Shown here: positions 38,601-47,318 of the stretch, one piece after another
Layout: every line of letters begins with the position of its first letter
Numbering within the stretch: position 1 is the stretch's first letter
NCBI RefSeq assembly: GCF_025938155.1
Contig: NZ_JAPCZG010000004.1
Location: 310,001 to 374,000, forward strand
Length of the DNA: 64,000 nucleotides
Source: Novosphingobium sp. KCTC 2891
GTDB taxonomy: Bacteria > Pseudomonadota > Alphaproteobacteria > Sphingomonadales > Sphingomonadaceae
Direction: 5' to 3'
The notes under the pieces: model-generated
Databases searched by the model: none
Seen by the model: only the letters and a program-made list of their open reading frames with translations
Told to the model about the DNA's origin: nothing
Translations under genes and position numbers: made by a program

Positions 38601-38676
38601 GATAAATCGCCAAATACGATGTTGATGAGCGATTTATCCCATTTTGCCGATCAATAAATAGCCGGTAAATCGATTT
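38601..38676. promoter_or_regulatory. repeated TAAATCG operator-like cluster upstream of katA
   Basis: Arms GATAAATCGC (38601-38610) and GCGATTTATC (38629-38638) form a 10-bp inverted repeat with 18 nt between. A third TAAATCG follows within a perfect AAATCGATTT palindrome (38667-38676), 28 nt before the katA ATG. The spacing suits a dimeric or tetrameric regulator such as a peroxide sensor; the regulator's identity is inferred only. Confidence 0.45.
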
Positions 38677-38703
38677 CAACGATCAAAGCGAAGGGTGAAG
38701 CAG

Positions 38704-40224
38704 ATGAGCCAAGCAGACAATCCCGCCGGCACGTGCCCCTACACCGGCGCGGCCGGCCGCCTGACAACCGCGTTCGGCGCCCCCGTGGTCGACAATGCCA
38801 ATTCGATGACCGCCGGCCCGCGCGGCCCGCTGCTGATGCAGGACGTCTGGCTGCTGGAAAAGCTGGCCAACCTCAACCGCGAGGTGATCCCCGAACGGCG
38901 GATGCACGCCAAGGGTTCGGGCGCATTCGGCACCTTTACCGTCACGAATGACATCAGCCGCTACACCCGCGCGAAGTTCCTCGGCGAAGTCGGCAAGCAG
39001 ACCGAACTGTTCGCGCGCTTCACCACCGTGGCGGGCGAGCGCGGCGCGGCCGACGCCGAGCGTGACATCCGCGGCTTCGCGCTCAAGTTCTATACCGAGG
39101 AAGGCAACTGGGACATGGTGGGCAACAACACCCCCGTGTTCTTCGTCCGCGATCCGCGCAAGTTCGCCGACCTGAACAAGGCGGTGAAGCGCGATCCGCG
39201 CACCAACCTGCGCTCGGCCAGCCACAACTGGGATTTCTGGACCCTGCTGCCCGAAGCCTTCCACCAGGTCACCATCGTGATGAGCGAGCGCGGCCTTCCG
39301 AAGTCCTACCGCAACATGCACGGCTTCGGCAGCCACACCTACAGCTTCATCAATGCCGCCGATGAACGCTTCTGGGTGAAGTTCCACTTCATCAGCCAGC
39401 AGGGGATCGAGAACCTGTCGGATGCGGCAGCGGCCGAACTGGTCGGGCAGGACCGCGAGAGCCACCAGCGCGACCTCTACGACGCGATCGAGCGCGGCGA
39501 TTTCCCGAAGTGGAAGATGTTCGTGCAGATCATGCCCGAGGCAGAGGCGGAGACCTACCGCTTCCACCCGTTCGACCTGACCAAGGTCTGGTACAAGGCA
39601 GACTACCCCCTGATCGAGGTTGGCGAGTTCGCGCTGAACCGCAATCCGGAGAACTTTTTCGCCGACGTGGAACAGAGCGCCTTCGCGCCCTCGAACGTGG
39701 TGCCCGGCATCGGCTTCTCGCCCGACAAGATGCTCCAGGCGCGGCTTTTCGCCTATTCGGACGCGCAGCGGTATCGGCTTGGGGTCAATCATCACCAGAT
39801 CCCGGTCAACGCCGCGCGCTGTCCGGTGCATTCGAACCACCGCGACGGAACGATGCGCGTGGACGGAAATTATGGGGGCCGGCTGCACTATGCGCCCAAT
39901 TCGTTCGACGCATGGCAGGCCCAGCCTGAATACCGCGAGCCGCCGCTGAAGATCCGCGGCGACGCCGATTTCTGGGATTTCCGCGAGGATGATGACGACT
40001 ATTTCACGCAGCCGCGCAAGCTGTTCCAGCAGATGAGCGAGGCTGAGCAGCAGTCCCTGTTCGGCAACACCGCGCGGGCGATGGGCGATGCCCCCGCCTT
40101 CATCAAGCAGCGCCACATCGACAACTGCACCCGCTGCGATCCCGCCTATGGCGCCGGCGTCGCGCGCGCACTGGGAATGTCGGTCAGCGCCGACCTCGCC
40201 CCCAAGCCCGAACTGGCCGACTGA
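38704..40224 (+). CDS. katA: monofunctional haem catalase
   Basis: A 506-aa small-subunit catalase that splits hydrogen peroxide. Seen are [19 protein letters not shown], catalytic His in [15 protein letters not shown], catalytic Asn in [14 protein letters not shown], and the haem-ligand Tyr in [14 protein letters not shown]. The ATG at 38704 follows GAAGG. It has its own upstream operator-like repeats and a strong terminator (40246-40286), so it is monocistronic. The symbol is by convention for this clade. Confidence 0.96.
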   Translation: MSQADNPAGTCPYTGAAGRLTTAFGAPVVDNANSMTAGPRGPLLMQDVWLLEKLANLNREVIPERRMHAKGSGAFGTFTVTNDISRYTRAKFLGEVGKQTELFARFTTVAGERGAADAERDIRGFALKFYTEEGNWDMVGNNTPVFFVRDPRKFADLNKAVKRDPRTNLRSASHNWDFWTLLPEAFHQVTIVMSERGLPKSYRNMHGFGSHTYSFINAADERFWVKFHFISQQGIENLSDAAAAELVGQDRESHQRDLYDAIERGDFPKWKMFVQIMPEAEAETYRFHPFDLTKVWYKADYPLIEVGEFALNRNPENFFADVEQSAFAPSNVVPGIGFSPDKMLQARLFAYSDAQRYRLGVNHHQIPVNAARCPVHSNHRDGTMRVDGNYGGRLHYAPNSFDAWQAQPEYREPPLKIRGDADFWDFREDDDDYFTQPRKLFQQMSEAEQQSLFGNTARAMGDAPAFIKQRHIDNCTRCDPAYGAGVARALGMSVSADLAPKPELAD

Positions 40225-40245
40225 AACCACCGCCAGACGGGTCGC

Positions 40246-40286
40246 CCCCGCCTCCGGCCGTTCCCCTCGGCCGGAGGCGGGGTTTT
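40246..40286 (+). terminator. rho-independent terminator of katA
   Basis: A 15-bp perfect GC-rich stem, CCCCGCCTCCGGCCG (40246-40260) and CGGCCGGAGGCGGGG (40268-40282), with a 7-nt loop followed directly by TTTT (40283-40286). Confidence 0.9.
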
Positions 40287-40367
40287 CCATCACACCCTGC
40301 GCCGTCCGCCTTGCCTGCCCGCTCCCGAACCGATAGCCGGGAGGAGCAATCGTGCAGGGGGATCGCC

Positions 40368-41387
40368 GTGCGCCGCCATGACTATGCCGCGCTCGACGGA
40401 TTGCGCGGACTTGCCGCTTTCGCCGTCTTGCTGTTTCACAGCTGCGGCACGATCGAGGTCGGCGTAGGGCCGCCGATGACCTTCCTCGCGGTCGACTTCT
40501 TCTTCTGCCTGAGCGGCTTCGTGCTCGCGCATGCCTATGGCGAGCGACTGGCGACGGGCGCGCTGTCGCATGCCGCGTTCCTGAAGCTGCGCGTGCAGCG
40601 GCTGCATCCGATCATCGTGCTGGGTGTGCTGCTGGGGCTGGCGGCAGAGCTTGCCATCGGCCGCATCTCCCCGGGCGAGGCGTGGGCCAATGTTCCCGCC
40701 ACCGTCCTGCTCATCCCGCTCGGCTTTGCCTTTCGGCAGGCAGCCTATCCGCTCGACAACCCGTTGTGGTCGCTCGCGTTCGAATTCTCGGGCGGCGTCC
40801 TGCTGGGCCTGCTGGCGCGGGCACATACGGCGGTGTGGATCGCGCTGGCCGCACTGGGCGCATGCGGCATTGCCATGCTCATCGCCATGGGCGCCGGATT
40901 CGACGGGCTCGGCTTTTCCAGCCCGAAAATGTTCATCGGCGGCTTTGCCCGGCTGCTGCTGCCCTTCGCCAGCGGCGTCGCACTCTACCGGCTGCAAGCT
41001 GCTCGGCCCGCGACGATCTCTGCCGCCTGGTCATTTGCCGGACTGGGCCTGCTGCTGTTTGTCTATGATTTCGAAGGCATGGTCGGCACGCTCGTGGCGG
41101 TTGCCATCCTGATACCGGGCATCGTCGCGCTGGGCGCAAACGCCCGGCCCGGTCGCTTCGATGGGGTGATGCGCAGCGCAGGCAGACTGTCCTACCCGCT
41201 CTATGCGCTGCACCTGCCCATCGTGGATACCATTGCCACGTTCACAGCCGGCAGTGCTCCCGGATCAGCCTCGCGATGGATGCTGCTCGGGCTTGCCCTC
41301 GGCCTTTCCGTCATCGTGGCGGTGCTGGCCGAACGCTGGTGGGAACGGCCGGGCCGCGCGTGGCTGGCCCGGCGGCTTCCCGCCTGA
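40368..41387 (+). CDS. acyltransferase family 3 (OafA-like) membrane protein
   Basis: A protein of about 339 aa with roughly ten helices and the AT3 N-terminal motif (YAALDGLRGLAAFAVLLFHS) plus FFFCLSGFVLAHAYGERL. It probably O-acylates a surface glycan. Unlike the acyltransferase at 11051 it has the normal high GC content. Start is set at GTG 40368 with AGGGGG 6 nt upstream; the frame is open from 40311. It converges on lysC. No glycan gene is adjacent. Confidence 0.88.
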   Translation: MRRHDYAALDGLRGLAAFAVLLFHSCGTIEVGVGPPMTFLAVDFFFCLSGFVLAHAYGERLATGALSHAAFLKLRVQRLHPIIVLGVLLGLAAELAIGRISPGEAWANVPATVLLIPLGFAFRQAAYPLDNPLWSLAFEFSGGVLLGLLARAHTAVWIALAALGACGIAMLIAMGAGFDGLGFSSPKMFIGGFARLLLPFASGVALYRLQAARPATISAAWSFAGLGLLLFVYDFEGMVGTLVAVAILIPGIVALGANARPGRFDGVMRSAGRLSYPLYALHLPIVDTIATFTAGSAPGSASRWMLLGLALGLSVIVAVLAERWWERPGRAWLARRLPA

Positions 41388-41405
41388 TTTCTCAGGCCCG
41401 AAACG

Positions 41406-42662
41406 TCAGGCCGCGTCGAGACCGTAGGCGGTGTGCAGCACGCGCACCGCGAGTTCGACTTCGTCCGCGTCGATCAGCACCGACACCTTGATCTCGCTGG
41501 TCGAGATTGCCTGGATGTTGATCCCGCGATCGGCGAGGCTCTTGAACATCGTGCTGGCGACGCCGGCATGACTGCGCATTCCCACGCCCACGACCGAGAC
41601 CTTGGCGACCTTGCTGTCGGCGATCAGGCGGTAATAGCCGATCTGGTCCTTGCGCTCTTCCAGAAGCGCCTGCGTGCGCGCGAGGTCCGCCTGCGGGCAG
41701 GTGAACGTGACATCGGTCTCGCCCTTGTCCTTGGCGATGTTCTGGATGATCATGTCGACGTTGATGTTGGCTTCGGCCAGCGGCTCGAAGATCGAGGCAA
41801 CCGCACCGGGACGGTCCGCGATGCGCGTCAGGGTGATCTTCGCCTCGTTCTTGTCGGCGGCGATGCCGGTGATCAGCTGGCGTTCCATTTCCAATCCTTC
41901 GAGTTCCTCGTCGGAAACGATCATCGTGCCGGGGATCGTGTCCGCCGCGGGGGCGTCATCGTCAATGAAAGAAGAAAGCACCTGCACCCGCACGCGCTCC
42001 TTCATGGCGAGGCTTACGGAGCGGGTCTGGAGGACCTTCGAGCCGACCGAGGCCAGTTCGAGCATTTCCTCATACGTGACGTTCTTGAGCTTGCGCGCCT
42101 TGGCCACGATGCGCGGGTCGGTGGTGTAGACCCCATCGACATCGGTGTAGATATCGCACCGATCTGCCTTGATCGCGGCTGCCACTGCCACGGCCGAGGT
42201 ATCCGAACCGCCACGGCCCAGCGTGGTCACGCGGTTGCCTGCGGTCAGGCCCTGGAAGCCGGGGATCACCGCAACCTCGCCCGCGCCCATGCTGGCCAGA
42301 AGCTCATCCGAATCGATCGTCTCGATGCGCGCCTTGGAATGCGCGTCGTCGGTCCGCACCGGCAGCTGCCAGCCGAGCCACGAGCGGGCCTTGCAGCCCA
42401 GCGCCTGGAGATGCATCGCGAGCAGGCCCGCAGTGATCTGCTCACCCGCGGCCACCACCACGTCGTATTCGGCGGGGTCGTAAAGCGCGCTGGCTTCGCG
42501 GCAGAAGTTCACGAGCCGGTCGGTCTCGCCAGCCATGGCCGAAACCACCACTGCCACTTCATGCCCCGCGGCCTGCTGACGCTGCACGATCCGCGCGACG
42601 CGGCGGATGCGCTCGGTGCCGGCCATCGAGGTGCCGCCGAATTTCATCACGATCCGGGCCAC
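41406..42662 (-). CDS. lysC: aspartate kinase
   Basis: A 418-aa enzyme that phosphorylates aspartate, the entry to lysine, threonine and methionine synthesis. Seen are VMKFGGTSMAGTERIRRVAR, PGFQGLTAGNRVTTLGRGGS, CDIYTDVDGVYTTDPRIV and two C-terminal ACT domains (ISLTRIADRPG-like and VSVVGVGMRSHAGVAS), which bind feedback inhibitors. Length and domain order match the monofunctional alphaproteobacterial type. It diverges from ubiG over 79 nt. Confidence 0.97.
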   Translation of the reverse strand: MARIVMKFGGTSMAGTERIRRVARIVQRQQAAGHEVAVVVSAMAGETDRLVNFCREASALYDPAEYDVVVAAGEQITAGLLAMHLQALGCKARSWLGWQLPVRTDDAHSKARIETIDSDELLASMGAGEVAVIPGFQGLTAGNRVTTLGRGGSDTSAVAVAAAIKADRCDIYTDVDGVYTTDPRIVAKARKLKNVTYEEMLELASVGSKVLQTRSVSLAMKERVRVQVLSSFIDDDAPAADTIPGTMIVSDEELEGLEMERQLITGIAADKNEAKITLTRIADRPGAVASIFEPLAEANINVDMIIQNIAKDKGETDVTFTCPQADLARTQALLEERKDQIGYYRLIADSKVAKVSVVGVGMRSHAGVASTMFKSLADRGINIQAISTSEIKVSVLIDADEVELAVRVLHTAYGLDAA

Positions 42663-42741
42663 ATCATGCTCCCAAGGTCAGGCAAGAATCTTTCGCGCGC
42701 GCCCAGTGGACCGTGCGAGAGCGGCGCTTTAGGGATGGGTC

Positions 42742-43467
42742 ATGCGCAATGCAACCACGATCCGTCCCGAAGAGGCCTCGCACTTTGGCAAGCTTGCCGC
42801 CGATTGGTGGGACCCGAAAGGCTCCTCGGCCATGCTCCATCGGCTCAACCCGGTGCGCCTCGGCTTCCTGCGCGAACAGGTGGACGCGCATTTCGCCGTC
42901 GATCCCAGATCGCTGAAGCCGCTGGCCGGCCGGCGTGCGCTCGATGTCGGCTGCGGCGCCGGGCTGCTGGCCGAACCGCTGGCGCGCATGGGCGCGGCAG
43001 TGACGGCGGTTGACGCGGCCGAGGAGAACATCGCCGCCGCGCGCGCGCACGCTGCCGGCAGCGGCCTTGCCATCGATTATCGCCACGGAGAAATCGGCGC
43101 ACTGGGTCTGTCAGGCTTCGACCTTGTCACCAGCATGGAAGTGATCGAGCACGTGGCCGACAAGCCCGCGTTCCTCGCCGCGCTGGCGGGGGCGCTGTCG
43201 GACGACGGCCTGATGGTGCTGTCCACGCCCAACCGCACCCCCGCATCGAAAGTGCTGCTGGTCGAAGGCGCCGAAGGCATGGGCATGGTCCCCAAGGGCA
43301 CGCATCACTGGGAGGATTTCGTCACCCCGGTCGAACTGCACGACCTGCTGGCCGCCGCCGGGTTGAAGATGGGCAATCCGATGGGCATTTCGTGGTCGCC
43401 GGGCAAGGGACTGCACCTGTCCGACAATCTCGCGCTCAACTATATCGTCACCGCACAGAAGGGCTGA
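42742..43467 (+). CDS. ubiG: ubiquinone biosynthesis O-methyltransferase
   Basis: A 241-aa SAM methyltransferase that carries out both O-methylations in ubiquinone synthesis. Seen are EASHFGKLAADWWDPKGSSA, LHRLNPVRLGFLREQV, ALDVGCGAGLLAEPLARMGA, DLVTSMEVIEHVADK and FVTPVELHDLLAAAGL, all typical of UbiG. The ATG at 42742 is clear. A 59-aa HTH-like gene follows 4 nt later. Confidence 0.96.
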   Translation: MRNATTIRPEEASHFGKLAADWWDPKGSSAMLHRLNPVRLGFLREQVDAHFAVDPRSLKPLAGRRALDVGCGAGLLAEPLARMGAAVTAVDAAEENIAAARAHAAGSGLAIDYRHGEIGALGLSGFDLVTSMEVIEHVADKPAFLAALAGALSDDGLMVLSTPNRTPASKVLLVEGAEGMGMVPKGTHHWEDFVTPVELHDLLAAAGLKMGNPMGISWSPGKGLHLSDNLALNYIVTAQKG

Positions 43468-43471
43468 ACCG

Positions 43472-43651
43472 ATGGCCGAACGTTTCGAACGCCACAAGCA
43501 GCCCTGGACCACCGACGAGGTTCAGAAGCTGCACACGCTGGCGAAGAAGGGCATGGCGCTGAAAGCCATCGCCAAGGCACTGACCCGCAGCGAGGAATCG
43601 GTGAAAGTCCGCGCCAAGGCGGATTCGCTGTCGATCGCCAAACTGCGCTGA
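43472..43651 (+). CDS. 59-aa HTH-like (SANT/GcrA-type) protein
   Basis: A tiny gene 4 nt after ubiG, starting MAERFERHKQPWTTDEVQKL. The pattern of W, E and L, then GMALKAIAKALTRSEESVKV and RAKADSLSI, resembles a SANT or GcrA-type helix-turn-helix, though much shorter than GcrA. Codon use is as in the neighbours (mostly G or C in third position). It is probably co-transcribed with ubiG. DNA binding is inferred. Confidence 0.7.
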   Translation: MAERFERHKQPWTTDEVQKLHTLAKKGMALKAIAKALTRSEESVKVRAKADSLSIAKLR

Positions 43652-43657
43652 AGCCAA

Positions 43658-44062
43658 TCAGTCGGCCGAGGGCAGGAACTTTTCGACCAGTTCGCGCGCC
43701 AGCCGCGCCGGGCGCAGCGTGGCCGCATCAAGGCAGCACCAGCTGGACTTTACTTCGGCCAGCACATCCTCGCCGCGCTTGATCACGGTTTCGTAGAATG
43801 CGCGCGCGCCCTGCACCTTTTCCAGGATGACGTGCGCAATCGGCGCGTCTTCCAGGAAGGTGGGCCGGCGATAGGTGATCTCATGCTTGAGCGCGACCCA
43901 CAGGTGCTGCGCCACGGCTTCCGCCGGGGCGAGCGCGCGCCAGTGGTCGATCACGGCTTCCTGCACCCATTTGAGGTAGGAGGCATTGTTGACATGCCCC
44001 ATGAAGTCGATGTCCGAGGGATCGATGGTGATCGCGAAGGCGTGGGGAATCGTATTGCTCAC
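43658..44062 (-). CDS. 4HBT hotdog-fold acyl-CoA thioesterase
   Basis: A thioesterase of about 134 aa: DIDFMGHVNNASYLKWVQEA is the 4-hydroxybenzoyl-CoA thioesterase active-site block (Asp near His-Val-Asn-Asn), followed by HEITYRRPTFLEDAPIAHV and FYETVIKRGEDVLAEVKSSW. The start is set at the GTG giving MSNTIPHAF; ATG 44128 would add 22 residues (MSTKGQARKG), with no ribosome site in either case. Substrate is unknown. It converges on the small HTH gene, with six bases between stops. Confidence 0.82.
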   Translation of the reverse strand: MSNTIPHAFAITIDPSDIDFMGHVNNASYLKWVQEAVIDHWRALAPAEAVAQHLWVALKHEITYRRPTFLEDAPIAHVILEKVQGARAFYETVIKRGEDVLAEVKSSWCCLDAATLRPARLARELVEKFLPSAD

Positions 44063-44222
44063 AGGGATGTAAGCTAGCACATTTTTGCGCTGCACAAAAC
44101 CTTTCCGCGCCTGACCCTTCGTGCTCATCACGGCAATTGACCGCGATCAAGGGCCTCTTCCCGGCGCGCGTGATATACGGCATCTGAAATGCCGGAAAAT
44201 ACCGGGAACCAGAGGACTGCCG

Positions 44223-44660
44223 ATGGCAAGATCGCGCGATGCCCTGCTGCTGGAGGCAGGGCTGGAACGGGCCGCCGAACAACTGGGCGACATTACCCCT
44301 CAGGCCATGGCCCTGCTGGAAAGCCGCCACCCCGGTGCGGCCGCGCAGTTTGCCGCGCTGGCCGCCGACGGTCGCGCCGAGGCGCTGACCGGCATGATGG
44401 TCGAGCAGACGCTCTACTGCATCATGCAATGGCTTGAATCCCGCAGCGAGATCGAGATCATCCTGTGGGGCAGCGTGCCCCACCATGCCGAAACGCTGGG
44501 CATCGACCCGATCCTGTTCGCCGGGCTGTTCGCCGCGACGTGCGATGTCATTACCGCCGCGATGACCGATGCCGATGAACTGGCGCTGTGGGCAAGGTTG
44601 AAGACCGATCTCGTCGGGCTGACGGAACGCGTGGCAGAAACGATCCGCGCGCCGGTTTGA
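44223..44660 (+). CDS. all-helical protein, possibly globin-like
   Basis: A 145-aa soluble helical protein: ERAAEQLGDITPQAMALLES, FAALAADGRAEALTGMMVEQ, then VPHHAETLGIDPILFAGLFA and ELALWARLKTDLVGL. The H-H-x3-LGI-x3-F pattern and a late ALW resemble the F to H helices of globins, with the His pair as possible haem ligands. I cannot confirm this without structure comparison. ATG at 44223 is preceded by AGAGGA. It converges on the GtrA-fusion gene. Confidence 0.6.
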   Translation: MARSRDALLLEAGLERAAEQLGDITPQAMALLESRHPGAAAQFAALAADGRAEALTGMMVEQTLYCIMQWLESRSEIEIILWGSVPHHAETLGIDPILFAGLFAATCDVITAAMTDADELALWARLKTDLVGLTERVAETIRAPV

Positions 44661-44682
44661 ACCCGGCGCGGCGGCGGGCCGC

Positions 44683-46608
44683 TCAGCGCAAGCGCCGCAG
44701 CACCACCGAATCGCCCGCGCGGCGCACCGCCTGCCAGCCCGGCGCGGCAAAGCCCGCGGGATAGCCCAGCACCCACACCGTGCCGATCCGCGGCGAAACC
44801 GCGGCCAGCGCTTCAGCCAGCCCCCTCTCGCCGTGGCAGGCGCGGTCGAACATCGCTGGCGCAGGCGCATGCTCGAAGGGGACGGCATCGGGGTTGTGCA
44901 CCGTAAGCAGCTGCCCGCCGGGCATCTGCCACTGGCGATTGTCGAAGGCGCCGCGCCGGACCAGCGCATAGCCGGAGAGGTGCTCGCGCCTATCGAGATC
45001 CCAGCCGTCCCCCTGCCCGCAGCGGCTGAGAAAGAAGGTCACCATGTTGCTGCCGCGCGGCACCGCGTCCAGCACCGAAAGGCTGCGTGCGAACTGTGCA
45101 TCGTGCGCCCGCGTGGCAGCCGCGTTGCCTGCCAGCCGCGCGCCCGCGAACAGCAGCCCGGCGATCGCAAGGCCAATGCGCAACATTTTCCCGCTGCCCG
45201 GCGCGGGCGCGGCTGCGACCAGGAACAACGTCACGATCAACGGCACCAGCCGCATGTCCGCATAGCGCGATCCCATGATCGTATCGGGCATCGCCAGATA
45301 GGCCAGGGCCAGCAGCACCGCCGCCAGCGCCAGCCCGCCGTGGCGCACGAACGCGGGCGAGCGCCAGAACCAGTAGATCAGCCCGCAGACCAGCAGCACC
45401 GAGCCGAAATCCCACGCCAGCCAAGCATCGCGCAGGGCCATCGGCAGCCAGCGGATCTTGTCGGCAAAGTGGGCATAGCTGAACGCTTCTGCCGGAGCGG
45501 GGCCGCCATGTGCGGCAAGCATTCCGGCCAGTGGCCCCGCCAGCAGCGGCACCACCGCCAACCCGGCATCGAACGCCGCGCGCACCCAGCCGCGCCCTTC
45601 GGCCCGGCCCCGCATCACGCCATCGGCAAAAGCGCCAATGCCGAACACCGCGAAACCGACGAGGTGGCACAGCCACAGCCCGAAGCCTGCCCCGACGAAC
45701 AGCACCGCGCGCACGCGCAACCGGCCCGCACGGCCCAGCGCGATCCACGCCGCCAGCGCGAGCAGCGCCAGGGCGATCGACAAGGTGAAATTGAGGAACC
45801 CGAACTGGAACGGGAAGCCATAGGCAAACGGCAGCGCGAACAGCGCCGTCACCGTCACCCGGCCATGCGCCGCGCGCGACAGCAGCAGCACCCCCGCCAC
45901 GTGCAGCCCGGCAATCGCGGCCACGATCACACGGATCGCCGGCTCCAGCCCGATCACCGGCGCCAGCCCCTGCACCAGCAGGTCGCTGCCGAGGTTGGGC
46001 AGCAAGGCCCAGTCGAACCCGTACCACTGCCGCAGCGCGGGCGAAGCACCGCCGTCGATCTGCACCCCATAGCGCGCCAGATGGCCGCCAAGGTCGATGA
46101 GCGGCGGCGTGGCGGCCAGCATCGCCGGGATCATTCCGGCCACGATCAGCGCGGCGATGAAATAGGAGCGCCCGATGAGGTCGTCCAAGCCGTCCGCCGG
46201 CCGGCTCCCCTCAGCGAAAACGAACGTGCGCGCCAGGACATAGAACGCGGCCGTGTAGGTGCCCATCGCTGCAACCTGGACCGCGATCGTACCCGAAAGC
46301 CCGGCCATCTGGCCGATCTTCAGCACCAGCAGGTTGCAGGCATAGGCCATGCCCGCCACCAGCACGAAACGCGGCAACTGCCGGCCGTGCCGTCCATCGC
46401 CAGCGCCGAACGTGAAACGGCGGTTGAGCGCATAGGAACAGACGAACCCGGCGGCATAGCCGGCGGCATTGGCCGCATAATCGCCAAGCCCCAGCCACAG
46501 CGCGATCTGGATCACCGCCAGCCCCAACGCGGTGTTGAGCACCCCCACGCTGGCGAAGCGCGCCGGCATCGACAGGCCGGCAGAAATATTCCTGGCCGAA
46601 AGATTCAC
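44683..46608 (-). CDS. GtrA domain fused to a large polytopic glycan-modifying domain
   Basis: A 641-aa membrane protein. Residues about 12-135 are a GtrA-type four-helix flippase domain (FASVGVLNTALGLAVIQIAL, CSYALNRRFTFGA, LARTFVFAEG). The rest has about ten helices and a C-terminal soluble part with no motif I recognise; its topology fits a GT-C glycosyltransferase. The GTG start overlaps the methyltransferase stop (GTGA). Upstream lie a methyltransferase and a GtrB-like GT2, together a gtr-like glycan modification operon. The GT-C role is inferred. Confidence 0.75.
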   Translation of the reverse strand: MNLSARNISAGLSMPARFASVGVLNTALGLAVIQIALWLGLGDYAANAAGYAAGFVCSYALNRRFTFGAGDGRHGRQLPRFVLVAGMAYACNLLVLKIGQMAGLSGTIAVQVAAMGTYTAAFYVLARTFVFAEGSRPADGLDDLIGRSYFIAALIVAGMIPAMLAATPPLIDLGGHLARYGVQIDGGASPALRQWYGFDWALLPNLGSDLLVQGLAPVIGLEPAIRVIVAAIAGLHVAGVLLLSRAAHGRVTVTALFALPFAYGFPFQFGFLNFTLSIALALLALAAWIALGRAGRLRVRAVLFVGAGFGLWLCHLVGFAVFGIGAFADGVMRGRAEGRGWVRAAFDAGLAVVPLLAGPLAGMLAAHGGPAPAEAFSYAHFADKIRWLPMALRDAWLAWDFGSVLLVCGLIYWFWRSPAFVRHGGLALAAVLLALAYLAMPDTIMGSRYADMRLVPLIVTLFLVAAAPAPGSGKMLRIGLAIAGLLFAGARLAGNAAATRAHDAQFARSLSVLDAVPRGSNMVTFFLSRCGQGDGWDLDRREHLSGYALVRRGAFDNRQWQMPGGQLLTVHNPDAVPFEHAPAPAMFDRACHGERGLAEALAAVSPRIGTVWVLGYPAGFAAPGWQAVRRAGDSVVLRRLR

Positions 46609-47318
46609 GGACGCGCACCCAGCACGTATTGCCCGCCCAGCGGCCGCGCCGTCAGCGCACGCTCCAGCGGCCGCAGCCTGGCCAGCGCCTTGGGGAAGAA
46701 CACCCGGTATTCGGTCCGCACGGTGGCGCCCTTGCGCGGCCGCCGCTTCATTTCGGGCGCGGTGATCAGCACCGCGTTTGCATCGAACGGGCACGAGGCG
46801 ACGACGTGGCGAGTCAGCGGGTTCCACGGATTGTGTTCGTAGAGCACGAAAAGGCCGCCCGGCTTCAGCACCCGCCGCAGTTGCGCCAGCAAGGCGATGT
46901 GTCCGCTTTCCAGGATGTGGCGGAACACGCAGGCGGTAAAAACCAGATCGAAGCTGGCATCCGCGAAAGGCAGGGTCTGCCCGTCATAGGCAACATAGCT
47001 GGGGCCATCGCCGTGGAGCCGCCGCGATACGTCGAGCGAGCGCTCGGATACGTCGAGGCAGGTCAGCGCCGCATCCGGGAACGCATCGCGCAGCGGGCCT
47101 ACCGCATTGCCGATGCCCGATCCGAAATCGAGCATGGTCTCCACCCGGCACTCCGCCGCCGCTGCCAGCCGCCTGGCATCACGCGCCTTGTAGGCGGCAA
47201 AAAAGTCAACGTCTTCGCCGCTGACACGGATCGAGGCGGCATGGTCCTGCCGATACTGGTCGCAATAGGCGTCGAATTCGGCCTGCGCGAACTGGCCGGC
47301 GGCCGGCTCCGCGCTCAT
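46605..47318 (-). CDS. class I SAM-dependent methyltransferase
   Basis: A 237-aa enzyme: TMLDFGSGIGNAVGPLRDAF (SAM-binding motif I), LTCLDVSERSLDVSRRL, FDLVFTACVFRHILESG and VLKPGGLFVLYEHNPWNPLT. It overlaps its neighbours on both sides (ATGA with the GT2, GTGA with the GtrA fusion), so its stoichiometry is tied to them. It probably methylates the sugar handled by this operon, or its lipid-linked form. Substrate is unknown. Confidence 0.88.
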   Translation of the reverse strand: MSAEPAAGQFAQAEFDAYCDQYRQDHAASIRVSGEDVDFFAAYKARDARRLAAAAECRVETMLDFGSGIGNAVGPLRDAFPDAALTCLDVSERSLDVSRRLHGDGPSYVAYDGQTLPFADASFDLVFTACVFRHILESGHIALLAQLRRVLKPGGLFVLYEHNPWNPLTRHVVASCPFDANAVLITAPEMKRRPRKGATVRTEYRVFFPKALARLRPLERALTARPLGGQYVLGARP

